From assembly GCA_031258335.1 (NCBI GenBank), contig JAIRMY010000175.1:1-5636 (forward strand): 5,636 bases of DNA. The letters are read 5' to 3'. Under the pieces are notes generated by a model. That model was given only the letters and a program-made list of their open reading frames with translations. It was not told the origin of the DNA and ran no database searches. Shown here one piece after another: positions 1 to 5,636 of this stretch (position 1 is its first letter; the number at the start of each line of letters is the position of its first letter). The DNA comes from Spirochaetaceae bacterium (GTDB lineage: Bacteria; Spirochaetota; Spirochaetia; Treponematales; Breznakiellaceae). The position numbers and the translations under genes were made by a program.

Positions 1-49
1 GAACGCTATATGTACGAAGGATGAGTTCATCACCGTGAGCAGTGATAAG

Positions 50-604
50 CTATGGTGACACATTCACGAGTATTTTTGCCAGTTCGCGTATGGGTATGGA
101 CATATCGTTTTTGAGCCAATACTGTATCAGTCCTATAGCGCCGTTTACCACAAAGGCGTACCAGTAGTCGTACATCTCTTCCTGCATCGTCTTTTCTGAA
201 AAATACTTTGTTACAAGGCCTTTTTGCATGAAACGGTGGAAAACTTTTTTTTGAAAATCAATGTCACCGTTTTCACTGAGTAAAATATGCATGGCATTGC
301 TGTTGTTGGCGATAAAGTTCAGCATTTCTTCGACCATTTCCAGAATCTCACGTTTGCTGCGCCGGGCGTCGTACTTGGCGAGCATATCCTCGAAATAGGT
401 AAGTGTTTCCTCCTCGATTTGCAGCAACAGATCGTACTGGTCGCGGTAATGCGCGTAAAAAGTTGTCCGGTTTATATCCGCCTTTTCACACAATTCCTTG
501 ATAGTAATCTTTGAAAAAGGCTTATCCTTCATCAATTCTACGAGGCTGTCCGCCAAAACCTTGCGGGTATAACGGGTCTTGCGGTCAAGTTTCATCCCTA
601 TCAT
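50..604 (-). CDS. TetR/AcrR-family transcriptional repressor
   Basis: This is a 184-residue one-component regulator, predicted to be a cytoplasmic dimer that binds DNA with its N-terminus and a small ligand with its C-terminus. Residues about 10-58 form the TetR_N three-helix domain. The helix-turn-helix is at about 33-53, with the typical TIKELCEKADINRTTFYAHY pattern. The C-terminal part (about 144-184, with an NGAIGLIQYWL stretch) resembles the TetR_C_8/DhaS-like C-terminal region. That assignment is from memory of the family. Start choice: the frame opens with a GTG at 614-616, but that codon abuts the AGGAG (rc of 616-620) and cannot use it. The ATG at 602-604 lies 11 bases from the AGGAG and is preferred. 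An ATG at 593-595 is possible. It is divergent from the RND operon, a classic arrangement for a local repressor. The gene is visibly more AT-rich than the operon. The family call is secure; the target and ligand are unknown. Confidence 0.93.
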   Translation of the reverse strand: MIGMKLDRKTRYTRKVLADSLVELMKDKPFSKITIKELCEKADINRTTFYAHYRDQYDLLLQIEEETLTYFEDMLAKYDARRSKREILEMVEEMLNFIANNSNAMHILLSENGDIDFQKKVFHRFMQKGLVTKYFSEKTMQEEMYDYWYAFVVNGAIGLIQYWLKNDMSIPIRELAKILVNVSP

Positions 605-688
605 TTTCAAAAACACTCCTCATTTCTCAAATTTTTGCGCCAAAATCAACACTACAGCGTGTTTTGTTTGTTACACAACGAATTAAAA

Positions 689-703
689 ACAATTGCCTAT
701 TGT
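689..703. promoter_or_regulatory. Candidate TetR operator, ACAAT-N5-ATTGT palindrome
   Basis: ACAATTGCCTATTGT is a perfect inverted repeat with 5-base arms and a 5-base centre. It overlaps the -35 hexamer of the rightward promoter, so a bound repressor would block RNA polymerase. On the minus strand its right arm plus the next base reads TACAAT, a possible -10 for the repressor gene, although I see no convincing -35 for it. TetR-family operators are usually palindromes of about this size or larger. Short palindromes also occur by chance in AT-rich DNA, so this is only a candidate. Confidence 0.35.
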
Positions 704-728
704 AAAAGCGACATCGTGTCAGTATAGT
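700..728 (+). promoter_or_regulatory. Sigma70-like promoter for the RND operon
   Basis: A -35 like hexamer TTGTAA (700-705, 4/6 to consensus) is followed after exactly 17 bases by TATAGT (723-728, 5/6 to consensus). Transcription would start near 735, leaving a leader of about 25 bases with AAGGA 6 bases before the ATG at 760. No other hexamer pair in the intergenic region has both good matches and standard spacing. The call is from pattern only. Confidence 0.6.
710..720. promoter_or_regulatory. Second candidate operator, GACA-N3-TGTC
   Basis: GACATCGTGTC is an inverted repeat with 4-base arms, lying between the -35 and -10 of the rightward promoter. That is where many TetR-family repressors bind. 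The arms are short, and it competes with the palindrome at 689-703 as the true site. The two could also be parts of one extended operator region. Confidence 0.28.
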
Positions 729-759
729 CTGTTTCAAACCTAGTAATCAAGGATTTATA

Positions 760-3396
760 ATGACAAAATTTCTTAAATATCCGGCGCTTACGCTGGGCGT
801 CATAGCCGTGATAACCGTGTTTTTCGCGTTCCAGATTCCGCGCGCGGAACTGGACAACAATAACATCAGGTTTTTGCCGGAAAAGCACGATGCCCGCATG
901 ATTTCAAAATACATTGATGACACGTTTGGAGGCAACTCCATAATTCTCATAGGTCTTGAGCGGCCTTACGGAAATGTTTTTGAGCCGGAATTCCTTGCAC
1001 GGCTCAAGGAGTTTGCGGAAACCGCTGAAAATGTTGAATTTGTAAAAGACGTTACCTCTCTCATGTCTACGCAGTACATAACATCGGAAGGCGACTCCAT
1101 CGTAGTTGACGACATGGTACCGGAGTATTTTTCCGGAACGGCGGAAGAAATAGCGGAACTCAGGCGGCGTCTCGCATCCTGGGATATGCTCCGAGGTTCC
1201 ATTGTTTCGGACGACCTTTCGGCAACGCAGGTTGTGATCAACCTTAACGTTACGACGGAAGAAGCTGTAGGGCCGGAAGTAACAGCATCGTTGATCAAGA
1301 TAAGAAATCTTGCGCGTGAAATGTTTAACGGGATGGCGGAAGTTTACGTTACCGGTCAAACGCTGATAAACGCCACTATCAACGAAGCCATGGTAAAAGA
1401 CAATATGCTGTTGATTCCGCTCGTCGTGGTCGCTGCTCTCGCCGTGCTGTTTTTTTCGTTCAGGAGCTTTACCTTTGTATTCCTGCCGCTCTTAACCGTC
1501 ATCATCTCTGTAATCTGGACTATAGGAGCTACGGCGCTGGCCGGCATAAAACTTTCGATTATCACTACGCTGCTCCCCGTGATTCTTGTCGCCGTGGGAA
1601 GCGCCTACGGCATACACCTGGTAACCCATTACATAGAGGATACACGGAACGGAGTGTTGACGGCGGAACAGCACCGCGAGGCGGTTTTCTCGCTTGTAGG
1701 CAAGCTGATAAAACCCGTGGCTCTTGCCGCACTCACTACGCTTGCCGGCTTTATTTCGTTCTGCTTTACCTCCGTCGTTCCTATACGTGAATTTGGTTAC
1801 TTCGCGAGTTTCGGAGTAGCCGCCTGTTTTATAACGTCTGTAACCCTGATACCGACTATGCTGATCATACGGGGGCCGCGTAAACAGAAAAAAAGCGCTA
1901 AAAAGGATTCCTCGGAAGATTTTGCGAGCCGCATAATAAGCGGCGTTTTTCTCGCCATAGCCGGTAAAAAAGTTACCATACTGGTCGTGGCGGCGATATT
2001 TACCGTAGTGTCTCTGTACGGGCTTTCAAAGATCATCGTCGATAATGTGCTGATAGAATTCTTTCAGAACGAGACCGAAATAAGCCGCTCCGATGAATTT
2101 ATCAGGAAGTATTTCGGCGGCTCCAAAGACCTGACGCTGGTCGTCGAGGCGGACAGTTCCGAAGAACTCCTTGACCCGGCGGTCCTGGGCGCCATAGACG
2201 GGCTTTCCGCCTACCTTGCGGAGCGTGTTCCGCTCACCGGCAAAGTCGCCGGTTTTACCGACATAGTGAAGCGTATAAATCAGGTATTCAACGCCGATGA
2301 GAGACCGGAGGGATTAGCGAAGCGAAACACCGCCGCGCCGGCCGGCGGCTATGAAGACGGCTTCGGCTTTGGGGCTTTGGAGGAAAAAGATTTCGGGTTC
2401 GGCGCTTTGGAAGAAGATGATTTCGGGTTCGGGGCTTTCGAGGAAGCGCGGGCGGATTCCGCTTCCGGCGCGTACAGCCTTGACGAATATGGCGTTGCCG
2501 ACCTCTTTGCCCTGCTCGACGCCGCCGCGGGAAAATCCGCCTCGCAGAGCGGAAGCGATTTGACCCGCGAGTTGAAAAAACTCGTAAACTACGACGGCGC
2601 CGCGTACTACGAAATACCGGTAGACCCGTCCCGTTACGGGATGAAGACCAGCGATGAACTGCGGCTCCTCGTTTCAAACTACCTTGTGCTGCTCTCAGGA
2701 GACCTCGATTCAGGGTACGCCAATGATCCCATAGAACCGACCGCCGTCAAAACCATGGTACAACTCCGCGCCACAGGCAACCGTGAAGTCCTTGAAGTGA
2801 TAGACACGATTAACGGGTACATAGCCGCCAATTTCCCTAAAAATGTACGGGTGATAATAGGCGGAAGCGCGATTCAGGAGGCGGCGGTTACCGGCCTCAT
2901 CGTAAACGCGCAGATAGTATCCGTAGTAATTTCCGTGATCATGGCGCTAATCATAGTGGGGCTTTCGTACCGTTCCCTCGCCGCCGGACTCATCGCCGCG
3001 ATTCCGCTCGCCCTCGCCATAATCGGGAATTTTGCCGTGATGGGCTATCTGGGAATAAAACTAAACATAGGGACGGCGCTGATTGCCAGCGTCGCCGTGG
3101 GCATAGGCATAGATTATACGATTCACTTTATCGATTTTTTCAAACACGAGTATCAGAACGGCGGCGGCGGGGATTTTTTAGGGCGGGTATTTACAGGCTG
3201 CGGCAAGGCCATACTGATCAACGCGCTGTCGGTGGGGACGGGCTTCGCGGTGCTGGCGTTTTCGCGCTTTAGAATACTCGCCGAATTCGGCGGACTCATA
3301 GCGCTGAGTATGTTCATCACGGCCTTGGTGAGCCTGACCGTGATACCGGCGCTGCTCACCACGGTGAAGCCAAAGTTTATTTACAGGAGGATTTGA
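760..3396 (+). CDS. RND/MMPL-family exporter, HAE3 type, with FGFG-repeat loop
   Basis: This 878-residue inner-membrane transporter is predicted to be proton-driven and to move a hydrophobic or amphiphilic substrate. It has the duplicated RND layout: TM1 (about 7-26), periplasmic loop 1 (28-215), TM2-TM6 (about 216-370), TM7 (405-424), periplasmic loop 2 (425-717) and TM8-TM12 (about 718-866). TM10 carries GIGIDYTIHF with Asp785, the expected proton-relay residue. The matching place in TM4 reads GSAYGIH, with Ala282 in place of Asp. Length and the TM4/TM10 motifs fit the COG1033-like HAE3 group rather than the roughly 1000-residue AcrB group. Loop 2 is about 100 residues longer than loop 1 and holds an acidic, Gly/Phe-rich three-fold repeat at 534-563. 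The ATG at 760 has AAGGA 6 bases upstream. It is the first gene of a three-gene operon, and no adaptor protein is encoded nearby. The substrate is unknown; lipid-like cargo is inferred from the LolA-like partner. Confidence 0.93.
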   Translation: MTKFLKYPALTLGVIAVITVFFAFQIPRAELDNNNIRFLPEKHDARMISKYIDDTFGGNSIILIGLERPYGNVFEPEFLARLKEFAETAENVEFVKDVTSLMSTQYITSEGDSIVVDDMVPEYFSGTAEEIAELRRRLASWDMLRGSIVSDDLSATQVVINLNVTTEEAVGPEVTASLIKIRNLAREMFNGMAEVYVTGQTLINATINEAMVKDNMLLIPLVVVAALAVLFFSFRSFTFVFLPLLTVIISVIWTIGATALAGIKLSIITTLLPVILVAVGSAYGIHLVTHYIEDTRNGVLTAEQHREAVFSLVGKLIKPVALAALTTLAGFISFCFTSVVPIREFGYFASFGVAACFITSVTLIPTMLIIRGPRKQKKSAKKDSSEDFASRIISGVFLAIAGKKVTILVVAAIFTVVSLYGLSKIIVDNVLIEFFQNETEISRSDEFIRKYFGGSKDLTLVVEADSSEELLDPAVLGAIDGLSAYLAERVPLTGKVAGFTDIVKRINQVFNADERPEGLAKRNTAAPAGGYEDGFGFGALEEKDFGFGALEEDDFGFGAFEEARADSASGAYSLDEYGVADLFALLDAAAGKSASQSGSDLTRELKKLVNYDGAAYYEIPVDPSRYGMKTSDELRLLVSNYLVLLSGDLDSGYANDPIEPTAVKTMVQLRATGNREVLEVIDTINGYIAANFPKNVRVIIGGSAIQEAAVTGLIVNAQIVSVVISVIMALIIVGLSYRSLAAGLIAAIPLALAIIGNFAVMGYLGIKLNIGTALIASVAVGIGIDYTIHFIDFFKHEYQNGGGGDFLGRVFTGCGKAILINALSVGTGFAVLAFSRFRILAEFGGLIALSMFITALVSLTVIPALLTTVKPKFIYRRI
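2359..2448 (+). repeat. Three tandem 30-base units encoding FGFGALEE repeats
   Basis: Three in-frame 30-base units lie head to tail at 2359-2388, 2389-2418 and 2419-2448 (RND residues 534-563). Each encodes a 10-residue unit with core FGFGALEE (FGFGAFEE in the third), linked by charged residues. Units 1 and 2 match at 22 of 30 bases and units 2 and 3 at 25 of 30. Within the eight-codon core, all four differences between units 1 and 2 are synonymous. Units 2 and 3 have one amino-acid change (Leu to Phe) and two synonymous changes. The repeat sits in periplasmic loop 2. Confidence 0.92.
3385..3390 (+). promoter_or_regulatory. Shine-Dalgarno AGGAGG inside the 3' end of the RND gene
   Basis: A full AGGAGG encodes the two Arg codons just before the end of the RND protein and lies 8 bases before the ATG at 3399. 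It rules in favour of that ATG over the in-frame TTG at 3393, which is only 2 bases from the site. Confidence 0.85.
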
Positions 3397-3398
3397 AA

Positions 3399-4181
3399 AT
3401 GAAAAAAAAATGGCAAAAAACCGCTTTTGTTGCGGTGGCGCTGGTTTGGACGGCGGGTCTGTACGCGGAGGATGCCGCCGCCATTGTGGAGCGCGCGCGG
3501 AACATGGTGAAGGCCGATACCACGTCTACCCGCTCGCGCATGGTGGTAACGGCGAAAGACGGCGGGACGTCGGAGCGCGTGATAGACCAGTACGCCAAAG
3601 ACGGGGCGGAGGGAACTCGCATGATAATAGAGTTCAAACGCCCGGCAAACGTGGCGGGAACGCGCTTTCTCACCATAGAAAAGACTGGGGGCGCGGAAGA
3701 CCGCTGGATATACCTCCCCGCGCTTGGAAAGACGCGGCGGGTGGCGGCTTCCGAAGGCGGGGGCAGCTTCATGGGGACGGATTTCTCGTATGACGATATT
3801 TCATCGGGCGACAGGGACATAGACGAGGACTCTCATTCCATCCTGCGCGAAGAAACCTTCGCCGGCGCACCGTGCTATGTGATAGAGTCCGCCCCCAAAG
3901 ACGGCGGCTACCAGTACGCAAAAACGCTTTCATGGATAGACAAAGCGCAATCGTTGATATATAAATCAGAAATGTACAACAAACGGGGTGAACTGGTTAA
4001 GACTATGGAAATATCCGATTACAAGGATATACAGGGGCGGCCTACCGCTATGCGGACCCGGATTTCTACGCTCGCCTCCGGTACGTCAACGACTGTTTTT
4101 ATGGATATAGTCAAGTATGACGATGCTATTCCTGACGCGGTTTTTACCGTGAACTACCTTGAGACGGGGAGGATACGCTAG
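3399..4181 (+). CDS. LolA-like periplasmic protein (outer membrane lipoprotein-sorting family)
   Basis: This 260-residue protein has a clear signal peptide: MKKK, a hydrophobic stretch at about 8-21, and predicted cleavage after LYA at residue 23. There is no lipobox, so it should be a soluble periplasmic protein. The body matches my recollection of the LolA_like family (Pfam LolA_like / 'outer membrane lipoprotein-sorting protein'). The hallmarks are FLTIEK (90-95), RWIYLPALGKTRR (102-114), and the Gly-rich run into SFMGTDFSYDD (123-133). It is distinct from the canonical LolA chaperone. The LolA fold is a half-barrel with a hydrophobic cavity that carries lipids or lipoproteins, and members are often encoded beside RND/MMPL exporters. 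The gene starts 2 bases after the RND stop and its stop shares one base with the next start, so it is surely co-transcribed and probably translationally coupled. A run of nine A follows the first ATG. Cargo is not readable from the sequence. Confidence 0.9.
   Translation: MKKKWQKTAFVAVALVWTAGLYAEDAAAIVERARNMVKADTTSTRSRMVVTAKDGGTSERVIDQYAKDGAEGTRMIIEFKRPANVAGTRFLTIEKTGGAEDRWIYLPALGKTRRVAASEGGGSFMGTDFSYDDISSGDRDIDEDSHSILREETFAGAPCYVIESAPKDGGYQYAKTLSWIDKAQSLIYKSEMYNKRGELVKTMEISDYKDIQGRPTAMRTRISTLASGTSTTVFMDIVKYDDAIPDAVFTVNYLETGRIR
4168..4172 (+). promoter_or_regulatory. Shine-Dalgarno GGAGG for the GTG-started barrel gene
   Basis: GGAGG (within GGGGAGGA) lies inside the last codons of the LolA-like gene, 8 bases before the GTG at 4181. 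It supports GTG as the start of the outer-membrane protein. The stop/start arrangement TAGTG means the two genes overlap by one base. Confidence 0.8.
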
Positions 4182-5554
4182 TGCGTTTTTTTTTGCTATT
4201 TGCGGGGGCGGCGGCGGTTTTTGCCGCGCCGCTTTTTGCCCAAGATTTTGGATTCGGATTTGACGATGACGGCGGGAACGGCGGGGGCGCAAAAAACTCC
4301 GCTTCCGCCCGGGCGGGAGGAGTCGAGATAGGTGGAGAGGTTTCCGCGGCGCTCTTAGGCTACGGTGAGGATTTTTCCGAGGGCGCAAGCCATGTAAGAT
4401 TTGGCGATATTTTTTCGGGTAAGTTGAACTTTTCCGCCTCTACATCCGCAGCAGACGGGGTTCTAAAATTCAAGTTCAAGCCCGATGCCGTTCCGACAGG
4501 CGCAGCCGATGTGATTGATGAGGGCTACATCCGCCTCTATTTTGGGAATGTCGATGTTGAGGCCGGACTCCGTAAGCTCACCTGGGGCAAGGCGGACAGC
4601 TTTGGCCCGCTGGACGTGGTAAACCCGCTGGATTCGGAGGCGGTATTCACCGAGATGGCGGATAATACAGACCTGACCGGCGTTAGGATAGCCCGCCCCT
4701 TGGTGCACATCTCGGCGCGTCTCGGCCAGTTTTCAAAACTTGAAGGTTTATTTATACCGAACTTTGAGCCTCACCGCATCGCCGAAACGGGACGTTGGGC
4801 GCCGGCTCAGTTCGCTCTGCTCTCCAACCCAGCCATGTCCGTCGCCGTTGTGCAACCAAATATTTCGACGCTTGAGTACGCGCAGGCTGGCGCCCGGTTT
4901 ACCACGACGCTCGGCTCGTCCGACCTCGGCTTTCAATACTACTACGGACGGCTCAACGAACCCGCCGTGGCTATAGGAATTGATACGTCAACGTATCAGG
5001 TTACCGCCACTTTCCTGTACAACCCCTACCACCAGATTGGTGTTGATTACGCCCAGGTTATCTACGACTTTAACACCCGCGCCGAGTTTGCCGCCAACAT
5101 CACCGAAGATGCCGCCGGCGATGACGGCGCTGTGTACAACCCCTCCATCGCCTGGTCGCTCGGTTTTGACCGCGACCTGTTCGCCGGCATAAACCTGAAT
5201 TTTCAGATAAACGAAACCATACGCCTAAAAAACGATGAGACGGGAAGCGCGGACTTTGCCGCAATCCTAACCGGAGCCGATTTTTTTGACATAGAAGGCG
5301 GAAAAGACGCCACATCGACCCGTGTTACAGCATCCCTCTCAAAAAAATTCCTCCGTGACGAACTTGAAGCCCGCGCCGCCCTTGTCTGGGACATTGAGGA
5401 TAAGGACTGCCTCGTGATGCCCGCGCTGATCTGGACCAAGGGCGACGTAAGACTCGCCTGTTCCGGCGGGATTTTCGCCGGCGAAGAATCGGGACAACTC
5501 GGACAGTACCGTAAGAACAACTTCGTGAAGCTCAGCGCGGGGTATATGTTTTAA
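4181..5554 (+). CDS. Outer-membrane beta-barrel protein, DUF1302/porin-like
   Basis: This 457-residue secreted protein begins at GTG. The signal peptide runs to Ala20 (hydrophobic core 3-19, cleavage LFA before Gln21). The mature protein opens with QDFGFGFDDD followed by a Gly/Ala/Ser-rich linker to about residue 48. From there the sequence shows alternating polar/hydrophobic strands rich in Tyr, Phe and Gly. It ends in FVKLSAGYMF, a terminal-Phe signature of the kind read by the BAM machinery. Residues 131-151 (RKLTWGKAD, then DVVNPLD) recall a pattern I associate with DUF1302-type and related porin-like barrels, which often neighbour RND exporters. The family name is therefore tentative, but the outer-membrane barrel call is firm. 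As the third gene of the operon it is probably the outer-membrane partner of the RND/LolA-like pair. The DFGFGF motif is shared with the repeat in the RND loop. The first codons contain a run of nine T. Confidence 0.82.
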   Translation: MRFFLLFAGAAAVFAAPLFAQDFGFGFDDDGGNGGGAKNSASARAGGVEIGGEVSAALLGYGEDFSEGASHVRFGDIFSGKLNFSASTSAADGVLKFKFKPDAVPTGAADVIDEGYIRLYFGNVDVEAGLRKLTWGKADSFGPLDVVNPLDSEAVFTEMADNTDLTGVRIARPLVHISARLGQFSKLEGLFIPNFEPHRIAETGRWAPAQFALLSNPAMSVAVVQPNISTLEYAQAGARFTTTLGSSDLGFQYYYGRLNEPAVAIGIDTSTYQVTATFLYNPYHQIGVDYAQVIYDFNTRAEFAANITEDAAGDDGAVYNPSIAWSLGFDRDLFAGINLNFQINETIRLKNDETGSADFAAILTGADFFDIEGGKDATSTRVTASLSKKFLRDELEARAALVWDIEDKDCLVMPALIWTKGDVRLACSGGIFAGEESGQLGQYRKNNFVKLSAGYMF

Positions 5555-5557
5555 AGT

Positions 5558-5572
5558 CCGCCCTAGCGGCGG
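5558..5572 (+). other. GC-rich hairpin after the operon, no U-tract
   Basis: CCGCC, a 5-base loop CTAGC, then GGCGG form a compact stem-loop starting 3 bases after the barrel gene stop. It is positioned like an intrinsic terminator. However, it is followed by GGTTGAC and an A-run rather than a T-run, so it does not meet the standard for Rho-independent termination. It might protect the 3' end or act with Rho. Confidence 0.4.
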
Positions 5573-5574
5573 GG

Positions 5575-5580
5575 TTGACA
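5575..5580 (+). promoter_or_regulatory. Perfect TTGACA, possible -35 of the next unit
   Basis: TTGACA matches the sigma70 -35 consensus exactly and is followed by an A-run and AT-rich DNA to the end of the window. At the standard 17-base spacing the -10 position reads CAAAGT, which is poor. The better TATAAC/TTATAA candidates lie 22-23 bases away. It may belong to a promoter for a gene beyond the window, or it may be chance. Confidence 0.25.
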
Positions 5581-5636
5581 AAAAAAATTACATACGGCAA
5601 AGTTATAACATAATGAATATGTATAGAAACCCGGAT

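Larger units (their letters stand above)
605..759. promoter_or_regulatory. Divergent intergenic control region
   Basis: This AT-rich stretch separates the TetR-family gene from the RND operon. It contains the rightward promoter, the ribosome binding sites of both flanking genes (AGGAG, rc of 616-620, and AAGGA at 749-753, 6 bases before the ATG at 760), and short palindromes at 668-678, 689-703, 710-720 and 731-739. I see no RNA gene or small ORF in it that deserves a call. Autoregulation plus operon repression from this region is inferred from the divergent layout. Confidence 0.7.

Noticed and set aside
29..46. ATCAC/GTGAT hairpin just past the 3' end of the repressor gene
   Set aside because: The stem is only 5 bases with an 8-base loop and no T-run on the minus strand, so it does not support a terminator call.
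2..58. Open frame entering from the left edge, encoding about 19 residues and stopping at 56-58
   Set aside because: It could be the tail of an upstream rightward gene overlapping the end of the repressor gene. Another frame also enters and stops at 22-24, and so few residues cannot distinguish a real C-terminus from chance.
731..739. GTTT-C-AAAC palindrome downstream of the -10
   Set aside because: With arms of 4 bases and no similarity to the other palindromes, it is easily expected by chance in AT-rich sequence.
904..1359. Minus-strand open frame of 151 codons inside the RND gene
   Set aside because: It is a shadow of the RND coding sequence, with a Cys/Arg/Tyr-heavy composition and no recognisable domain.
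2359..2448. CRISPR or intergenic repeat interpretation of the 30-base tandem units
   Set aside because: The units are directly adjacent with no spacers, are in frame within a long coding sequence, and differ mostly at synonymous positions, so they are a protein repeat.
2288..2677. Minus-strand Arg-rich open frame opposite the FGFG repeat region
   Set aside because: Its Arg/Pro-rich composition is the expected antisense of GC-rich Gly/Ala/Glu codons, and there is no start context.
3377..3820. Minus-strand open frame of 147 codons opposite the LolA-like gene
   Set aside because: The opposite strand carries a well-supported secreted protein with family motifs, strong Shine-Dalgarno and operon spacing.
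5613..5636. ATG at 5613 opening a frame of 8 codons to the right edge
   Set aside because: There is no Shine-Dalgarno at a proper distance and too little sequence to judge. It may be the start of the next gene, but it is not supported.

Overview
The window most resembles a Gram-negative, spirochaete-like genome. My best guess is a moderate-GC Treponema relative, such as the termite-gut or rumen treponemes. This rests on gene content, an Ala/Gly-rich outer-membrane protein with an acidic DFGFGF-type mature N-terminus, and general style. It is an inference, not a database result.

Layout: positions 1-49 hold no gene I can support. A TetR/AcrR-family repressor lies on the minus strand (50-604). 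A 155-base divergent intergenic region (605-759) carries a good sigma70-like promoter for the rightward genes and several short palindromes that could be repressor sites. Three rightward genes follow and are packed as one operon. They are a 12-TM RND/MMPL-type inner-membrane transporter of the HAE3 type (760-3396), a secreted LolA-like periplasmic protein (3399-4181), and a secreted beta-barrel outer-membrane protein resembling DUF1302/porin-like barrels (4181-5554). The junctions are 2 bases apart and then overlap by 1 base, each with a strong Shine-Dalgarno inside the preceding gene. The last 82 bases hold a GC-rich hairpin without a U-tract and a perfect TTGACA hexamer, perhaps the start of the next transcription unit.

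The genes suggest a complete envelope-spanning route. The RND pump would load or unload a hydrophobic cargo at the inner membrane, the LolA-like protein would carry it across the periplasm, and the barrel would handle it at the outer membrane. The divergent TetR regulator would sense the cargo or a related ligand. No membrane-fusion (adaptor) protein and no TolC-type channel is present, so this is not a classical tripartite drug pump. Lipid, hopanoid-like or pigment-like cargo is more in keeping with RND plus LolA-like pairs, but the substrate cannot be read from the sequence.

The most unusual feature is a three-fold tandem 10-residue repeat (core FGFGALEE) inserted in the second periplasmic loop of the RND protein. 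A matching acidic DFGFGF motif occurs immediately after the signal peptide of the outer-membrane protein two genes downstream. Codon differences among the copies are almost all synonymous, which points to selection on the peptide. A shared docking motif linking the inner- and outer-membrane ends of the system is the main hypothesis offered.
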